Notes under the pieces: model-generated
Seen by the model: only the letters and a program-made list of their open reading frames with translations
Told to the model about the DNA's origin: nothing
Database searches by the model: none
Made by a program: the position numbers and the translations under genes
DNA from: Scatosoma sp964504025
Lineage (GTDB): Bacteria; Bacillota; Clostridia; Christensenellales; Borkfalkiaceae
Direction of reading: 5' to 3'
DNA: 6,926 bases
Assembly (NCBI GenBank): GCA_964504025.1
Contig: CAZDCO010000048.1
Location: 1 to 6,926 of the forward strand
Shown: piece after piece, positions 1 to 5,069 of the stretch
How the letters are laid out: the number at the start of each line of letters is the position of its first letter
Numbering within the stretch: the stretch's first letter is position 1

Positions 1-55
1 AAAGCAGAATACGCGAAAGGATATTTTTCGTTCTATGTGGAAGGCTCTGTTAGAC
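1..55. repeat. 55-bp exact direct repeat, copy 1 (window edge)
   Basis: The first 55 bases are identical to 221-275, and the copies diverge at the 56th base (t versus a). The repeat contains the ribosome-binding region and first seven codons (MWKALLD) of the DUF1538 gene. In this copy the frame from ATG 35 runs only to a TGA at 77-79, giving 14 codons, so it is a broken duplicate of the gene start. The left limit cannot be seen because it coincides with the window edge. It may be a real partial duplication or an assembly-graph artefact. Confidence 0.9.
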
Positions 56-75
56 TTAGCGCTTGCTTTTGAAAT

Positions 76-104
76 ATGATAGCACACGCCGTACGCTTTG
101 TCAA
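76..104 (-). promoter_or_regulatory. Leftward sigma-A-type promoter running off the window
   Basis: On the minus strand a perfect TTGACA (plus-strand 99-104) is followed after 17 bp by TATCAT (plus-strand 76-81). Transcription would start near 69 and run leftward through the reverse complement of repeat copy 1. No ATG start is seen on that strand before the window edge, so the transcribed gene lies outside. This suggests that 56-180 is a divergent promoter region between an unseen leftward gene and the DUF1538 operon. Confidence 0.6.
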
Positions 105-156
105 CGGAATTTCACCGCATTTTCATTTTTTCGACGAATTTTTTTCGCCAAAGGGG

Positions 157-185
157 TAGATTTTTGATTTTATTTATGCTATAAT
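157..185 (+). promoter_or_regulatory. Extended -10 promoter of the DUF1538/P-II operon
   Basis: A consensus -10 TATAAT lies at 180-185, preceded by TG at 177-178 (TGCTATAAT, an extended -10). The -35 hexamer at 17-bp spacing (157-162, TAGATT) is poor, which an extended -10 can compensate. The region upstream (111-175) is rich in T tracts. The predicted start site is about 191-193, immediately at the 193-220 hairpin. Confidence 0.7.
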
Positions 186-192
186 GGGTAAA

Positions 193-220
193 ACTATGCG
201 CGCACACGCGTGCGTATAGT
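193..220 (+). promoter_or_regulatory. 5'-terminal mRNA hairpin (CACGCGTGCG family), copy A
   Basis: Positions 193-203 pair with 210-220 (11 pairs, two of them G-T wobbles) around a 6-nt loop. The outer arms are ACTAT and ATAGT. The hairpin starts within a base or two of the predicted +1. The core 198-214 matches 14 of 17 positions of the core at 3474-3490 in front of another operon, including the identical CACGCGTGCG. The function is unknown; 5' stabilisation or control of ribosome access are possibilities. It could also be a DNA operator, since the core is near-palindromic. Confidence 0.6.
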
Positions 221-275
221 AAAGCAGAATACGCGAAAGGATATTTTTCGTTCTATGTGGAAGGCTCTGTTAGAC
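221..275. repeat. 55-bp exact direct repeat, copy 2 (5' end of DUF1538 gene)
   Basis: This is identical to 1-55 and holds the AAAGGA ribosome-binding element (236-241), the ATG at 255 and codons 1-7 of the DUF1538 gene. It is the functional copy because the reading frame continues for 507 codons. The 220-bp offset between copies spans a complete promoter plus hairpin. Confidence 0.9.
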
Positions 276-1778
276 AAATTGAAAGAAGCGGCGATCTCCG
301 TCATTCCCGTAACGCTGATCGTGCTGCTGTTGAACCTCACCCCGTTCGTCGCGTTCACGGCGACGGAAACGGTGGTCTTTTCCTGTTGCGCCGTCGCGTT
401 GATCGTCGGTATGGCGCTCTTCAATTTGGGCGCGGATATGGCGATGACGCCCATGGGCGAACAGGTCGGTTCGGGACTCACGAAATCGAAAAAACTGAAC
501 GTATTGCTGATCGTTTGCTTTTTAATGGGGGTATTCGTTACCGTCGCCGAGCCCGATTTGTCGGTACTCGCCGCGCAAGTCGCAGGCGTTATCGATCATA
601 CCGCGCTGATCGTCGCGATCGGTGCGGGCGTTGGCTTCTTCTTGATCCTTGCGATACTCCGCGTCGTCTTTCGGTTGCACTTGTCCCATTTGATGACGTT
701 CTTCTATATGCTGTTGTTCTCCCTCGGCGCTCTGATCGTGGCGAGCGGTAAAGAGGGCTTCTTGCCCCTCGCGTTCGACAGCGGCGGCGTTACGACGGGT
801 CCGATCACCGTGCCCTTTATCATGGCGCTCGGCGTGGGCGTATCCTCCGCACTCGGCGACAAACGGGATAGAGAAACAAGCTTCGGCTTTATCGCCCTCT
901 GCTCGATCGGTCCTATGCTCGCCGTGAGTATGCTCGGCTTGTTCTCGACGGGCGAAGTCGATTATCAACTGCCGCAATACGCGGTGCAAGCCGATTTTTC
1001 GCAAATCTTCTCCACCGTGCTGACTACGGGCAAGGAAGTTTGCGTGGCACTTCTGCCCATCGTCGCGTTCTTCTTCGTGTTGCAATTCCTCTTTTTGAAA
1101 TTGCCCAAACGGCGCATTTTACAAATCGTCATCGGTATCTTCTATACTTTTTTCGGACTGATGATCTTCCTCGCCGCCGTTACGATCGGGTTTATGCCGA
1201 TCGGGTATAAAATGGGCGAGCAGTTGGCGTTGCAATCCCCCGTCGTCATGATCGCGTTCGCGTTCCTGCTCGGCGTTACCGTCGTCTTGGCAGAACCTGC
1301 CATTCATGTTCTCAACGGACAGGTCGAACACGTTACGGGCGGCGCGGTGAAAAAGAGTTCTATGCTAATCGCCCTCTCCGTCGGCGTGGGCGTGGCGATC
1401 GCACTCTCCGTCGTGAGAGTGTTGTGCGATTTCAGCGTACTCTATTATCTCGTTCCGGGGTATTTTATCTCGCTGGGGTTGTCCTTCTTCGTACCGAAGT
1501 TATACACCGCGATCGCGTTCGATAGCGGCGGCGTGGCGAGCGGTCCGTTGACGTCCAGCTTTATCCTGCCCTTCCTCGTCGGGCTGTGCGCCGTGTTGCA
1601 AGGCGCGGACAAAGTGCTCGTAGACGCGTTCGGGTTGGTATCCATGGTCGCGATGACGCCGTTGATTTCCATTCAAACGCTCGGTTTCAAGGCGGTCGTG
1701 TCCAAACGGTTGCGCGAAAAGATCGCGATGCGCCGTATCCTGAGCAAAGACGACGAACAAATCATTTCTTTCATCTAA
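255..1778 (+). CDS. Tandem DUF1538 polytopic membrane protein
   Basis: I recognise this as a two-copy DUF1538 integral membrane protein of about 507 residues with roughly 12-14 hydrophobic segments. The two halves repeat the same signatures at a 248-residue offset: an AEP motif (about residues 98 and 346) followed 75 residues later by AFDSGGV-x-(T/S)-GP (about 173 and 421), and a later FG-x(8)-P element. The Asp, Ser and Gly residues in a membrane setting suggest a transporter or channel core, but no substrate is established. I chose ATG 255. A GTG at 210 is in frame but lies inside the 5' hairpin. AAAGGA at 236-241 is 13 nt from the ATG, a rather long spacing. The gene is followed after 15 bp by two P-II-like genes, which suggests P-II control of the membrane protein, as AmtB is controlled by GlnK. 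The family call is confident; the function is inference. Confidence 0.88.
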   Translation: MWKALLDKLKEAAISVIPVTLIVLLLNLTPFVAFTATETVVFSCCAVALIVGMALFNLGADMAMTPMGEQVGSGLTKSKKLNVLLIVCFLMGVFVTVAEPDLSVLAAQVAGVIDHTALIVAIGAGVGFFLILAILRVVFRLHLSHLMTFFYMLLFSLGALIVASGKEGFLPLAFDSGGVTTGPITVPFIMALGVGVSSALGDKRDRETSFGFIALCSIGPMLAVSMLGLFSTGEVDYQLPQYAVQADFSQIFSTVLTTGKEVCVALLPIVAFFFVLQFLFLKLPKRRILQIVIGIFYTFFGLMIFLAAVTIGFMPIGYKMGEQLALQSPVVMIAFAFLLGVTVVLAEPAIHVLNGQVEHVTGGAVKKSSMLIALSVGVGVAIALSVVRVLCDFSVLYYLVPGYFISLGLSFFVPKLYTAIAFDSGGVASGPLTSSFILPFLVGLCAVLQGADKVLVDAFGLVSMVAMTPLISIQTLGFKAVVSKRLREKIAMRRILSKDDEQIISFI

Positions 1779-1793
1779 AACAAGGGGGCAGAT

Positions 1794-2177
1794 ATGGAAT
1801 TAACCGTAAAAAACCGTAAAAAGTCAAAAAAATCGGGCAATGCCGATTATAAGAAATTGAAACTCCTCGTTACCGTCGTCAACCGTAACAAGACGGAAAT
1901 TTTCCTCGATTATTTGCAGGGGTTTGAAATCAACTTTCAAACGACGGTGCTCGCGGAGGGCACGGCGCACTCGGATACGCTGCGGCTGTTGGGCTTGGCG
2001 GACTCGAACAAGAGCGTAATTTTCAGTATCGTACGCGAAGATCGGGCGCAGGCGGCGTTGAACGGCTTGGAAGATAAATTTCAATCGGTACGCGGCGGCA
2101 AAGGCATCGCGTTTACCGTACCGCTGACGTCGGTGATCGGCGTGGCGATCTACACCTTTTTAAGCAATCATAGATAA
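1794..2177 (+). CDS. P-II-like signalling protein (first of pair)
   Basis: This 127-residue protein has a basic N-terminal extension of about 20 residues and then a P-II/GlnB-like ferredoxin fold: a first strand LKLLVTVVN (22-30), a helix, a T-loop-like segment (about 50-70), a strand SVIFSIV (74-80), a helix and the glycine motif GGKGIAFTVP (101-110). In classical GlnB the equivalent motif is GDGKIF, with nucleotide-binding Lys and later Arg residues. Here that Lys position is hydrophobic, and the YRG-x-x-Y uridylylation site is absent, so classical adenylyl-nucleotide binding or Tyr modification should not be assumed. An AAGGGGG ribosome-binding site (1782-1788) precedes the ATG by 5 nt. 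It lies 15 bp after the DUF1538 gene in the same operon, so a role as its regulator is the simplest reading. A 10-bp tandem duplication (1802-1821) encodes part of the basic tail. Confidence 0.78.
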   Translation: MELTVKNRKKSKKSGNADYKKLKLLVTVVNRNKTEIFLDYLQGFEINFQTTVLAEGTAHSDTLRLLGLADSNKSVIFSIVREDRAQAALNGLEDKFQSVRGGKGIAFTVPLTSVIGVAIYTFLSNHR

Positions 2178-2191
2178 AGGAGAAAGACGAA

Positions 2192-2521
2192 ATGAGCGTT
2201 AAAACGGAATATGCACACGAAGTAATTTTTTGTATCGTCAACATCGGTTATAGCGAAGCGGTGATGGACGCGGCGAGAGAAATCGGCGCACGCGGCGGCA
2301 CGGTACTCAACGCGCGCGGCACGGCGAGTATGGAAGCGGAAACCTTTTTCGGAATCACCGTACAGCCCGAAAAGGAAATCGTTATGATCGTCGTTCCCTC
2401 CGCAATCAAAGAGGACGTCTTGCACGCACTCTATCAAAAAGTCGGTTTGGAAACGAAAGGACAAGGAATCGCCTTCGCCCTGCCCGTGGACGGCGTAGTG
2501 GGGATCGACGGCGCGCAATGA
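2192..2521 (+). CDS. P-II-like signalling protein (second of pair)
   Basis: This is a 109-residue P-II superfamily protein. Visible elements are strand 1 EVIFCIVNIGYSE (10-22), a helix, GGTVLNARGTAS leading into the T-loop region (35-46), AETFFGI (49-55), QPEKEIVMIVVP (58-69), a helix, and GQGIAFALPVDGVVGI (90-105). The T-loop Tyr of GlnB/GlnK is not present, and the C-terminal Arg pair (R101/R103 in E. coli GlnB) is not evident. AAAGGAG at 2176-2182 overlaps the previous stop codon and lies 9 nt from the ATG. The two P-II proteins of this operon differ clearly from each other, so a hetero-oligomer or two distinct ligand sensors is possible (inference). The last codons and the TGA stop lie in CGCAATGAC, the terminal sequence of the adjacent palindromic element, so the C-terminus may have been altered by insertion. 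Confidence 0.85.
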   Translation: MSVKTEYAHEVIFCIVNIGYSEAVMDAAREIGARGGTVLNARGTASMEAETFFGITVQPEKEIVMIVVPSAIKEDVLHALYQKVGLETKGQGIAFALPVDGVVGIDGAQ

Positions 2522-2542
2522 CACGCCCTTTTTGTCATTGCG
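2514..2542. repeat. 9-bp inverted repeat spanning the P-II stop codon
   Basis: CGCAATGAC (2514-2522) is the exact reverse complement of GTCATTGCG (2534-2542), separated by 11 nt containing a T5 run. The TGA stop codon of the P-II gene (2519-2521) lies inside the left arm. The arm sequence equals the terminal inverted repeat of the neighbouring element, so a third repeat end abuts the gene. Confidence 0.75.
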
Positions 2543-2623
2543 AGGAGTGTAACGACGAAGCAATCTCGTGTTACATGACCGTAAACCAGACAAACGATTG
2601 CCGCGCTTCGCTCGCAATGACAA
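2532..2623. mobile_element. MITE/REP-like palindromic element with 13-bp terminal inverted repeats
   Basis: TTGTCATTGCGAG (2532-2544) and CTCGCAATGACAA (2611-2623) are perfect 13-bp inverted repeats bounding 92 bp. A subterminal pair GCAATC (2560-2565) and GATTGC (2596-2601) extends the dyad. No coding capacity is visible. The GTCATTGCGAGG...CGAAGCAATC pattern matches a widespread class of short intergenic palindromes seen in many bacterial genomes, probably mobilised in trans. No clear target-site duplication is visible. The transcribed element would fold into a long hairpin downstream of the P-II operon. Confidence 0.75.
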
Positions 2624-2642
2624 GGTAAAAACGAAAGAGTTC

Positions 2643-2728
2643 AGTTGCAAGCAAGGCAAGGAGCGGCGAACGAGGGTACACGGAAGTATGTGAGTGAGCC
2701 GCGACGAAGAAACGCGCGGCAAATCAAC
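2643..2728. repeat. Second structured, probably repetitive intergenic block
   Basis: This GC-rich non-coding block has a stem GCGGC (2663-2667) with GCCGC (2698-2702) enclosing a GGTACACGGAAGTATG-like section, and AGTTGC / ATCAAC near its ends. Its style (GAGCGGCGAACGAG ... GAGTGAGCCGCGAC) resembles repeat families scattered in clostridial genomes. That resemblance is from memory and only one copy is present here. Confidence 0.4.
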
Positions 2729-2740
2729 GCTTTTAACGAC

Positions 2741-2770
2741 AAAAAAGACGGCACTCTGCCGTCCTTTTCT
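2741..2770. terminator. Bidirectional intrinsic terminator between P-II operon and queH
   Basis: GACGGCA (2747-2753) pairs perfectly with TGCCGTC (2757-2763) around a 3-nt loop. On the minus strand the stem is followed by six T (complement of 2741-2746), just after the queH stop. On the plus strand it is followed by CCTTTTCTTT. It can therefore end queH and the rightward DUF1538/P-II transcript. Confidence 0.85.
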
Positions 2771-3358
2771 TTATTTCGCATACCGACAACCGCAAAAGGC
2801 TTGTCGGTATAATCCGTACTCCTTCGACAATTCGATCGAACGCAGATATCCACCCTTCTTCTTAAAGTCGGTTACGAGGTAGCGCACGCCGTACTTCTCC
2901 TGCAAGTTCTCCCCGATCTCGTTGAGCCATTCCGCGTTCTTATAAGGGCTCAGCGTAAGCGTCGACGCAAAGAAGGGAAAACCGAGTTCCTTGGCGCGGC
3001 GCGCCGTTTCCTCCAAGCGCAGGGCGTAACAGCGGTAGCAACGCTTGCCGCGTTCGGGTTCGTTTTCCAAGCCCGTCGCCACGCGCGCGAACGCCTCGCC
3101 GTCGTGGTCGCAATCGAGAAAGCGCGCCCAGCCCGTTTCCTCCAGCAGCCGAATTTGCTCCGCTTTGCGTTTCTCGTACTCTTCCCGTTCGTCGATATTC
3201 GGGTTATAATATAAGACGGTGATCTCGAAAACGTCCTTCAAGCGTTCCAAGCACGCCGAACTGCACGGCGCGCAACAGCTATGCAACAGTAGCGGCGTAC
3301 CCTTGGGCAGCGCGGCGATCGTCTCCGTCATTTCCTTGTCGTAATTTCTTTTTTGCAT
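2771..3358 (-). CDS. queH: Epoxyqueuosine reductase QueH
   Basis: QueH (formerly DUF208) reduces epoxyqueuosine to queuosine at the wobble position of tRNA, the last step of queuosine synthesis, replacing the unrelated QueG. The 195-residue protein shows the family hallmarks: LLLHSCCAPCSS (23-34, Cys28, Cys29, Cys32), YYNPNI (50-55), EPERGKRCYRCYALRLEETA (100-119, Cys107 and Cys110), ASTLTLSPYKN (131-141), DFKKKGG (164-170) and YRQAFCGCRYA (184-194, Cys189 and Cys191). These cysteines include the iron-sulfur and metal ligands of the family. I chose ATG 3356-3358 because the NYDKEM start that follows is typical of QueH. An upstream in-frame start would lie outside the predicted transcript. The nearest purine-rich site before the alternative ATG at 3331 is only 1 nt away. 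It is monocistronic, convergent with the P-II operon and divergent from the next gene. Confidence 0.93.
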   Translation of the reverse strand: MQKRNYDKEMTETIAALPKGTPLLLHSCCAPCSSACLERLKDVFEITVLYYNPNIDEREEYEKRKAEQIRLLEETGWARFLDCDHDGEAFARVATGLENEPERGKRCYRCYALRLEETARRAKELGFPFFASTLTLSPYKNAEWLNEIGENLQEKYGVRYLVTDFKKKGGYLRSIELSKEYGLYRQAFCGCRYAK

Positions 3359-3364
3359 ACGCCT

Positions 3365-3393
3365 ATTATACCCCTCGTCGGGGCGTTTGTCAA
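3365..3393 (-). promoter_or_regulatory. Perfect consensus promoter of queH, giving a leaderless mRNA
   Basis: On the minus strand TTGACA (plus 3388-3393), a 17-bp spacer and TATAAT (plus 3365-3370) match the sigma-A consensus exactly. Only six bases separate the -10 from the queH ATG, so +1 is predicted at the A of the start codon or within a base of it. The spacer holds a small dyad, CCCC-TCGTC-GGGG (3371-3383), a possible operator. Confidence 0.85.
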
Positions 3394-3432
3394 TATTTTT
3401 GCCTGAAAATATGCAAAAAAGGAAGTTGTCGC

Positions 3433-3460
3433 TTGACAAACGGACGAAAAAGTTTATACT
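3433..3460 (+). promoter_or_regulatory. Promoter of the four-TM protein/TraX operon
   Basis: TTGACA (3433-3438) and TATACT (3455-3460) are separated by 16 bp. The start site is predicted near 3467, inside the left arm of the following hairpin. Together with the queH promoter this forms a compact divergent intergenic region. Confidence 0.8.
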
Positions 3461-3503
3461 TATATACGATAGCCCACGCGCACGCGTGCGACTATCGTAT
3501 ATA
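3461..3503 (+). promoter_or_regulatory. 5'-terminal mRNA hairpin (CACGCGTGCG family), copy B
   Basis: TATATACGATAG (3461-3472) and CTATCGTATATA (3492-3503) are perfect 12-bp inverted repeats. With +1 near 3467, the RNA stem would be CGATAG/CTATCG. Inside lies CGCACGCGTGCG (3479-3490), itself a perfect 12-bp palindrome, and the core 3474-3490 matches copy A (198-214) at 14 of 17 positions. The right arm abuts the AAAGGAG ribosome-binding site (3503-3509), so folding could affect translation. It could alternatively be a dyad operator. Confidence 0.7.
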
Positions 3504-3514
3504 AAGGAGTTTCT

Positions 3515-4267
3515 ATGTTAGAATATACGAAAGCCGCGTTCAACAAGATTATGAACGATCTCAAACGGTTGCTGTACGCGATCGAAATCGCGTCCAACGT
3601 CTTTACGATCGTCTACCTTGCCTATTCCGTCGCGGTGGGCAACGGATATTTATGGGCGAATATTCCCCTATTGATTTTGACGGGCGGTTTTTTCGTCTTT
3701 TTCATGATCGTTACGCGCGGCAAATACGACTACGACAAAAACGGCGTACTCCGTCGCAGAGTTAAGCTGTTCGTCAAATACGGCAAGCGCGTCATCAAGA
3801 CGGCGACGCTCGGCATTTCCGTCTACGGCTTTTTCCTGATGGCAGGACACGTTACCCCCGTCAACGCACTCTTGACGGCGTTGATGATCATCGGCTGGGT
3901 CTTGCAAACGGTATTTGATATCGTGGTGCACGTGATCAACTCGTACTCGTCCCTCGTTACGACGGCGATTAAAACGGATATCGAAAACGTACTCCGCCCC
4001 ATGAAATCGGTGGGGAATTTCTTTAAGCAAATGACGGGGCAGGAAATCGAACCGACGCCCGAGCCGACGAAGGAACAGGTCAAGCATAAAACGACGTTGG
4101 AAAAAACGATTGCCAAAACGAAAGCCGCCGTCGCGTTGAAAAAAACGGAGCGTAAGGAGAACGCGCGCCGTCGCAAGGCGGAGAAAAAGCAGGAAAAACA
4201 GGCGATGAAAGAAGCGAAACGGGCGGCGAAGCGCGAAAAGGTCGAACGGAAGGAGGACGAAGAATGA
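3515..4267 (+). CDS. Four-TM membrane protein with charged C-terminal helix, function unknown
   Basis: I do not recognise a named family. The 250-residue protein has four likely membrane segments at about 22-41, 46-66, 96-113 and 117-141, with a basic stretch between the second and third (about 68-94). An amphipathic stretch to about 175 is followed by a Pro-rich hinge (EPTPEPT, 179-185). The last 65 residues are almost entirely Lys, Arg, Glu and Ala and should form a long charged helix or coiled coil in the cytoplasm. AAAGGAG at 3503-3509 is 5 nt from the ATG. The gene overlaps the TraX-family gene by ATGA, implying translational coupling and a shared role. The highly charged tail could bind nucleic acid, a membrane surface or a partner; this is speculation. 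Confidence 0.8.
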   Translation: MLEYTKAAFNKIMNDLKRLLYAIEIASNVFTIVYLAYSVAVGNGYLWANIPLLILTGGFFVFFMIVTRGKYDYDKNGVLRRRVKLFVKYGKRVIKTATLGISVYGFFLMAGHVTPVNALLTALMIIGWVLQTVFDIVVHVINSYSSLVTTAIKTDIENVLRPMKSVGNFFKQMTGQEIEPTPEPTKEQVKHKTTLEKTIAKTKAAVALKKTERKENARRRKAEKKQEKQAMKEAKRAAKREKVERKEDEE

Positions 4268-5007
4268 AAACGATCTCCCGTCCGTTCAACGCCAACAATA
4301 TCAAACTCCTTGCCGCACTGTTCATGCTCGTCGATCACGTGGGACTTATGTTCTTTCCCGAAGTACTCCTCTTTCGCGCGATCGGCAGACTTTCCATGCC
4401 GCTATTCGCCTTTGCGATCTCCGAAGGCTGTCGGTATACGCGCAACAAGGTAAAACACGTCGCGCTGTTGCTCGGCGTGGCGATTCTTTGCCAAATCGTC
4501 TACTACATCGCCGCGAACAGCCTGTATATGTGTATTTTGGTTACGTTTTCGGCTTCGGCCGTTACGATCTACGCCCTGCAAGCGTTCAAGCGCGCCCTCT
4601 TCCGACCGAACGCCGTGCGCGAACGGATACTCAGCGGTTGCGTGTTGCTCGTCGTCGTATACCTCGTGTGGAAGTTTTGCAACGTATTCGACGTCGATTA
4701 CGGCTTTTGGGGGTGTATGACTCCCGTATTCGCTTCGCTGTTCGACTTCCGCGGCATCGAGGGTACGCCCGACGCGTTACAAAAAGCGGACTGCTTACCT
4801 GTGCGGATCGCGTGCCTGACGATTCCGCTCGTCGCGTTGTCCTTCGTCTACGGCACGCTACAACTTTTCAACCTACTCGCGCTGCCCGTGTTGTTGCTCT
4901 ATAACGGCGAAAAAGGCAAGGCGAATTTGAAATATTTTTTCTACGTATTCTATCCCGCGCACTTGGGTATTTTGCAAGTGCTTGCGTGGTGTTTATACGG
5001 CGTATAA
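4264..5007 (+). CDS. TraX-family integral membrane protein
   Basis: The 247-residue protein matches the TraX family (PF05857) in arrangement: an N-terminal NNIKLLAALFMLVDHVGLMF (11-30) with the Asp-His pair (24-25), then FRAIGRLSMPLFAFAISEG (37-55) followed by CRYTRNK, several hydrophobic helices, and a C-terminal KYFFYVFYPAHLGIL (223-237). F-plasmid TraX N-acetylates pilin, but chromosomal homologues in Firmicutes are common without conjugation genes and may acylate other substrates. The chemistry here is therefore inferred from the family. About eight membrane segments are visible. AAGGAGG (4250-4256) lies inside the upstream gene, 7 nt before the ATG, and the ATGA overlap indicates coupling. 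No conjugation genes are in the window. A strong terminator follows. Confidence 0.85.
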   Translation: MKTISRPFNANNIKLLAALFMLVDHVGLMFFPEVLLFRAIGRLSMPLFAFAISEGCRYTRNKVKHVALLLGVAILCQIVYYIAANSLYMCILVTFSASAVTIYALQAFKRALFRPNAVRERILSGCVLLVVVYLVWKFCNVFDVDYGFWGCMTPVFASLFDFRGIEGTPDALQKADCLPVRIACLTIPLVALSFVYGTLQLFNLLALPVLLLYNGEKGKANLKYFFYVFYPAHLGILQVLAWCLYGV

Positions 5008-5013
5008 CGTGCC

Positions 5014-5056
5014 ACGGCGCGCCCGTCCGAGAATGGAGCGAGCGCGCCGTTTTTTT
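5014..5056 (+). terminator. Intrinsic terminator of the TraX operon
   Basis: ACGGCGCGC (5014-5022) pairs perfectly with GCGCGCCGT (5042-5050), followed by a run of seven T (5050-5056). On the minus strand the stem lacks a T tract, so it should not terminate the convergent gene at 5070 efficiently. Confidence 0.88.
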
Positions 5057-5069
5057 GCATTTTTCGCGA

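Noticed and set aside
210..254. GTG at 210 as start of the DUF1538 gene (15 extra residues)
   Set aside because: It lies inside the 5' hairpin about 18 nt from the predicted +1, has no ribosome-binding site, and adds a basic segment untypical of the family; ATG 255 is preferred.
522..1085. Long antisense open frame opposite the DUF1538 gene
   Set aside because: Composition is Arg/His/Gln/Glu-rich with no domain, as expected for the shadow of a membrane-protein gene; no ribosome-binding site.
1802..1821. 10-bp tandem repeat AACCGTAAAA at the start of the first P-II gene
   Set aside because: Two copies only, in a Lys/Arg-rich tail; probably simple slippage, with no sign of phase variation because one unit change would break the frame without a compensating start.
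2168..2722. Minus-strand open frame including SLRAKRGNRLSGLR
   Set aside because: This peptide is the well-known spurious translation of the GTCATTGCGAG-type palindrome; not a gene.
3394..3432. Possible preQ1 riboswitch or other regulatory RNA near queH
   Set aside because: The predicted queH transcript has no leader, so no riboswitch can be present on it.
3359..3439. 27-residue N-terminal extension of QueH
   Set aside because: The extension overlaps the queH promoter and has no family counterpart; MQKRNYDKEM is the natural start.
3823..4338. Minus-strand open frame across the four-TM protein gene
   Set aside because: Repetitive Ser/Phe/Ala/Arg composition mirrors the K/E-rich sense tail; no promoter or ribosome-binding site.
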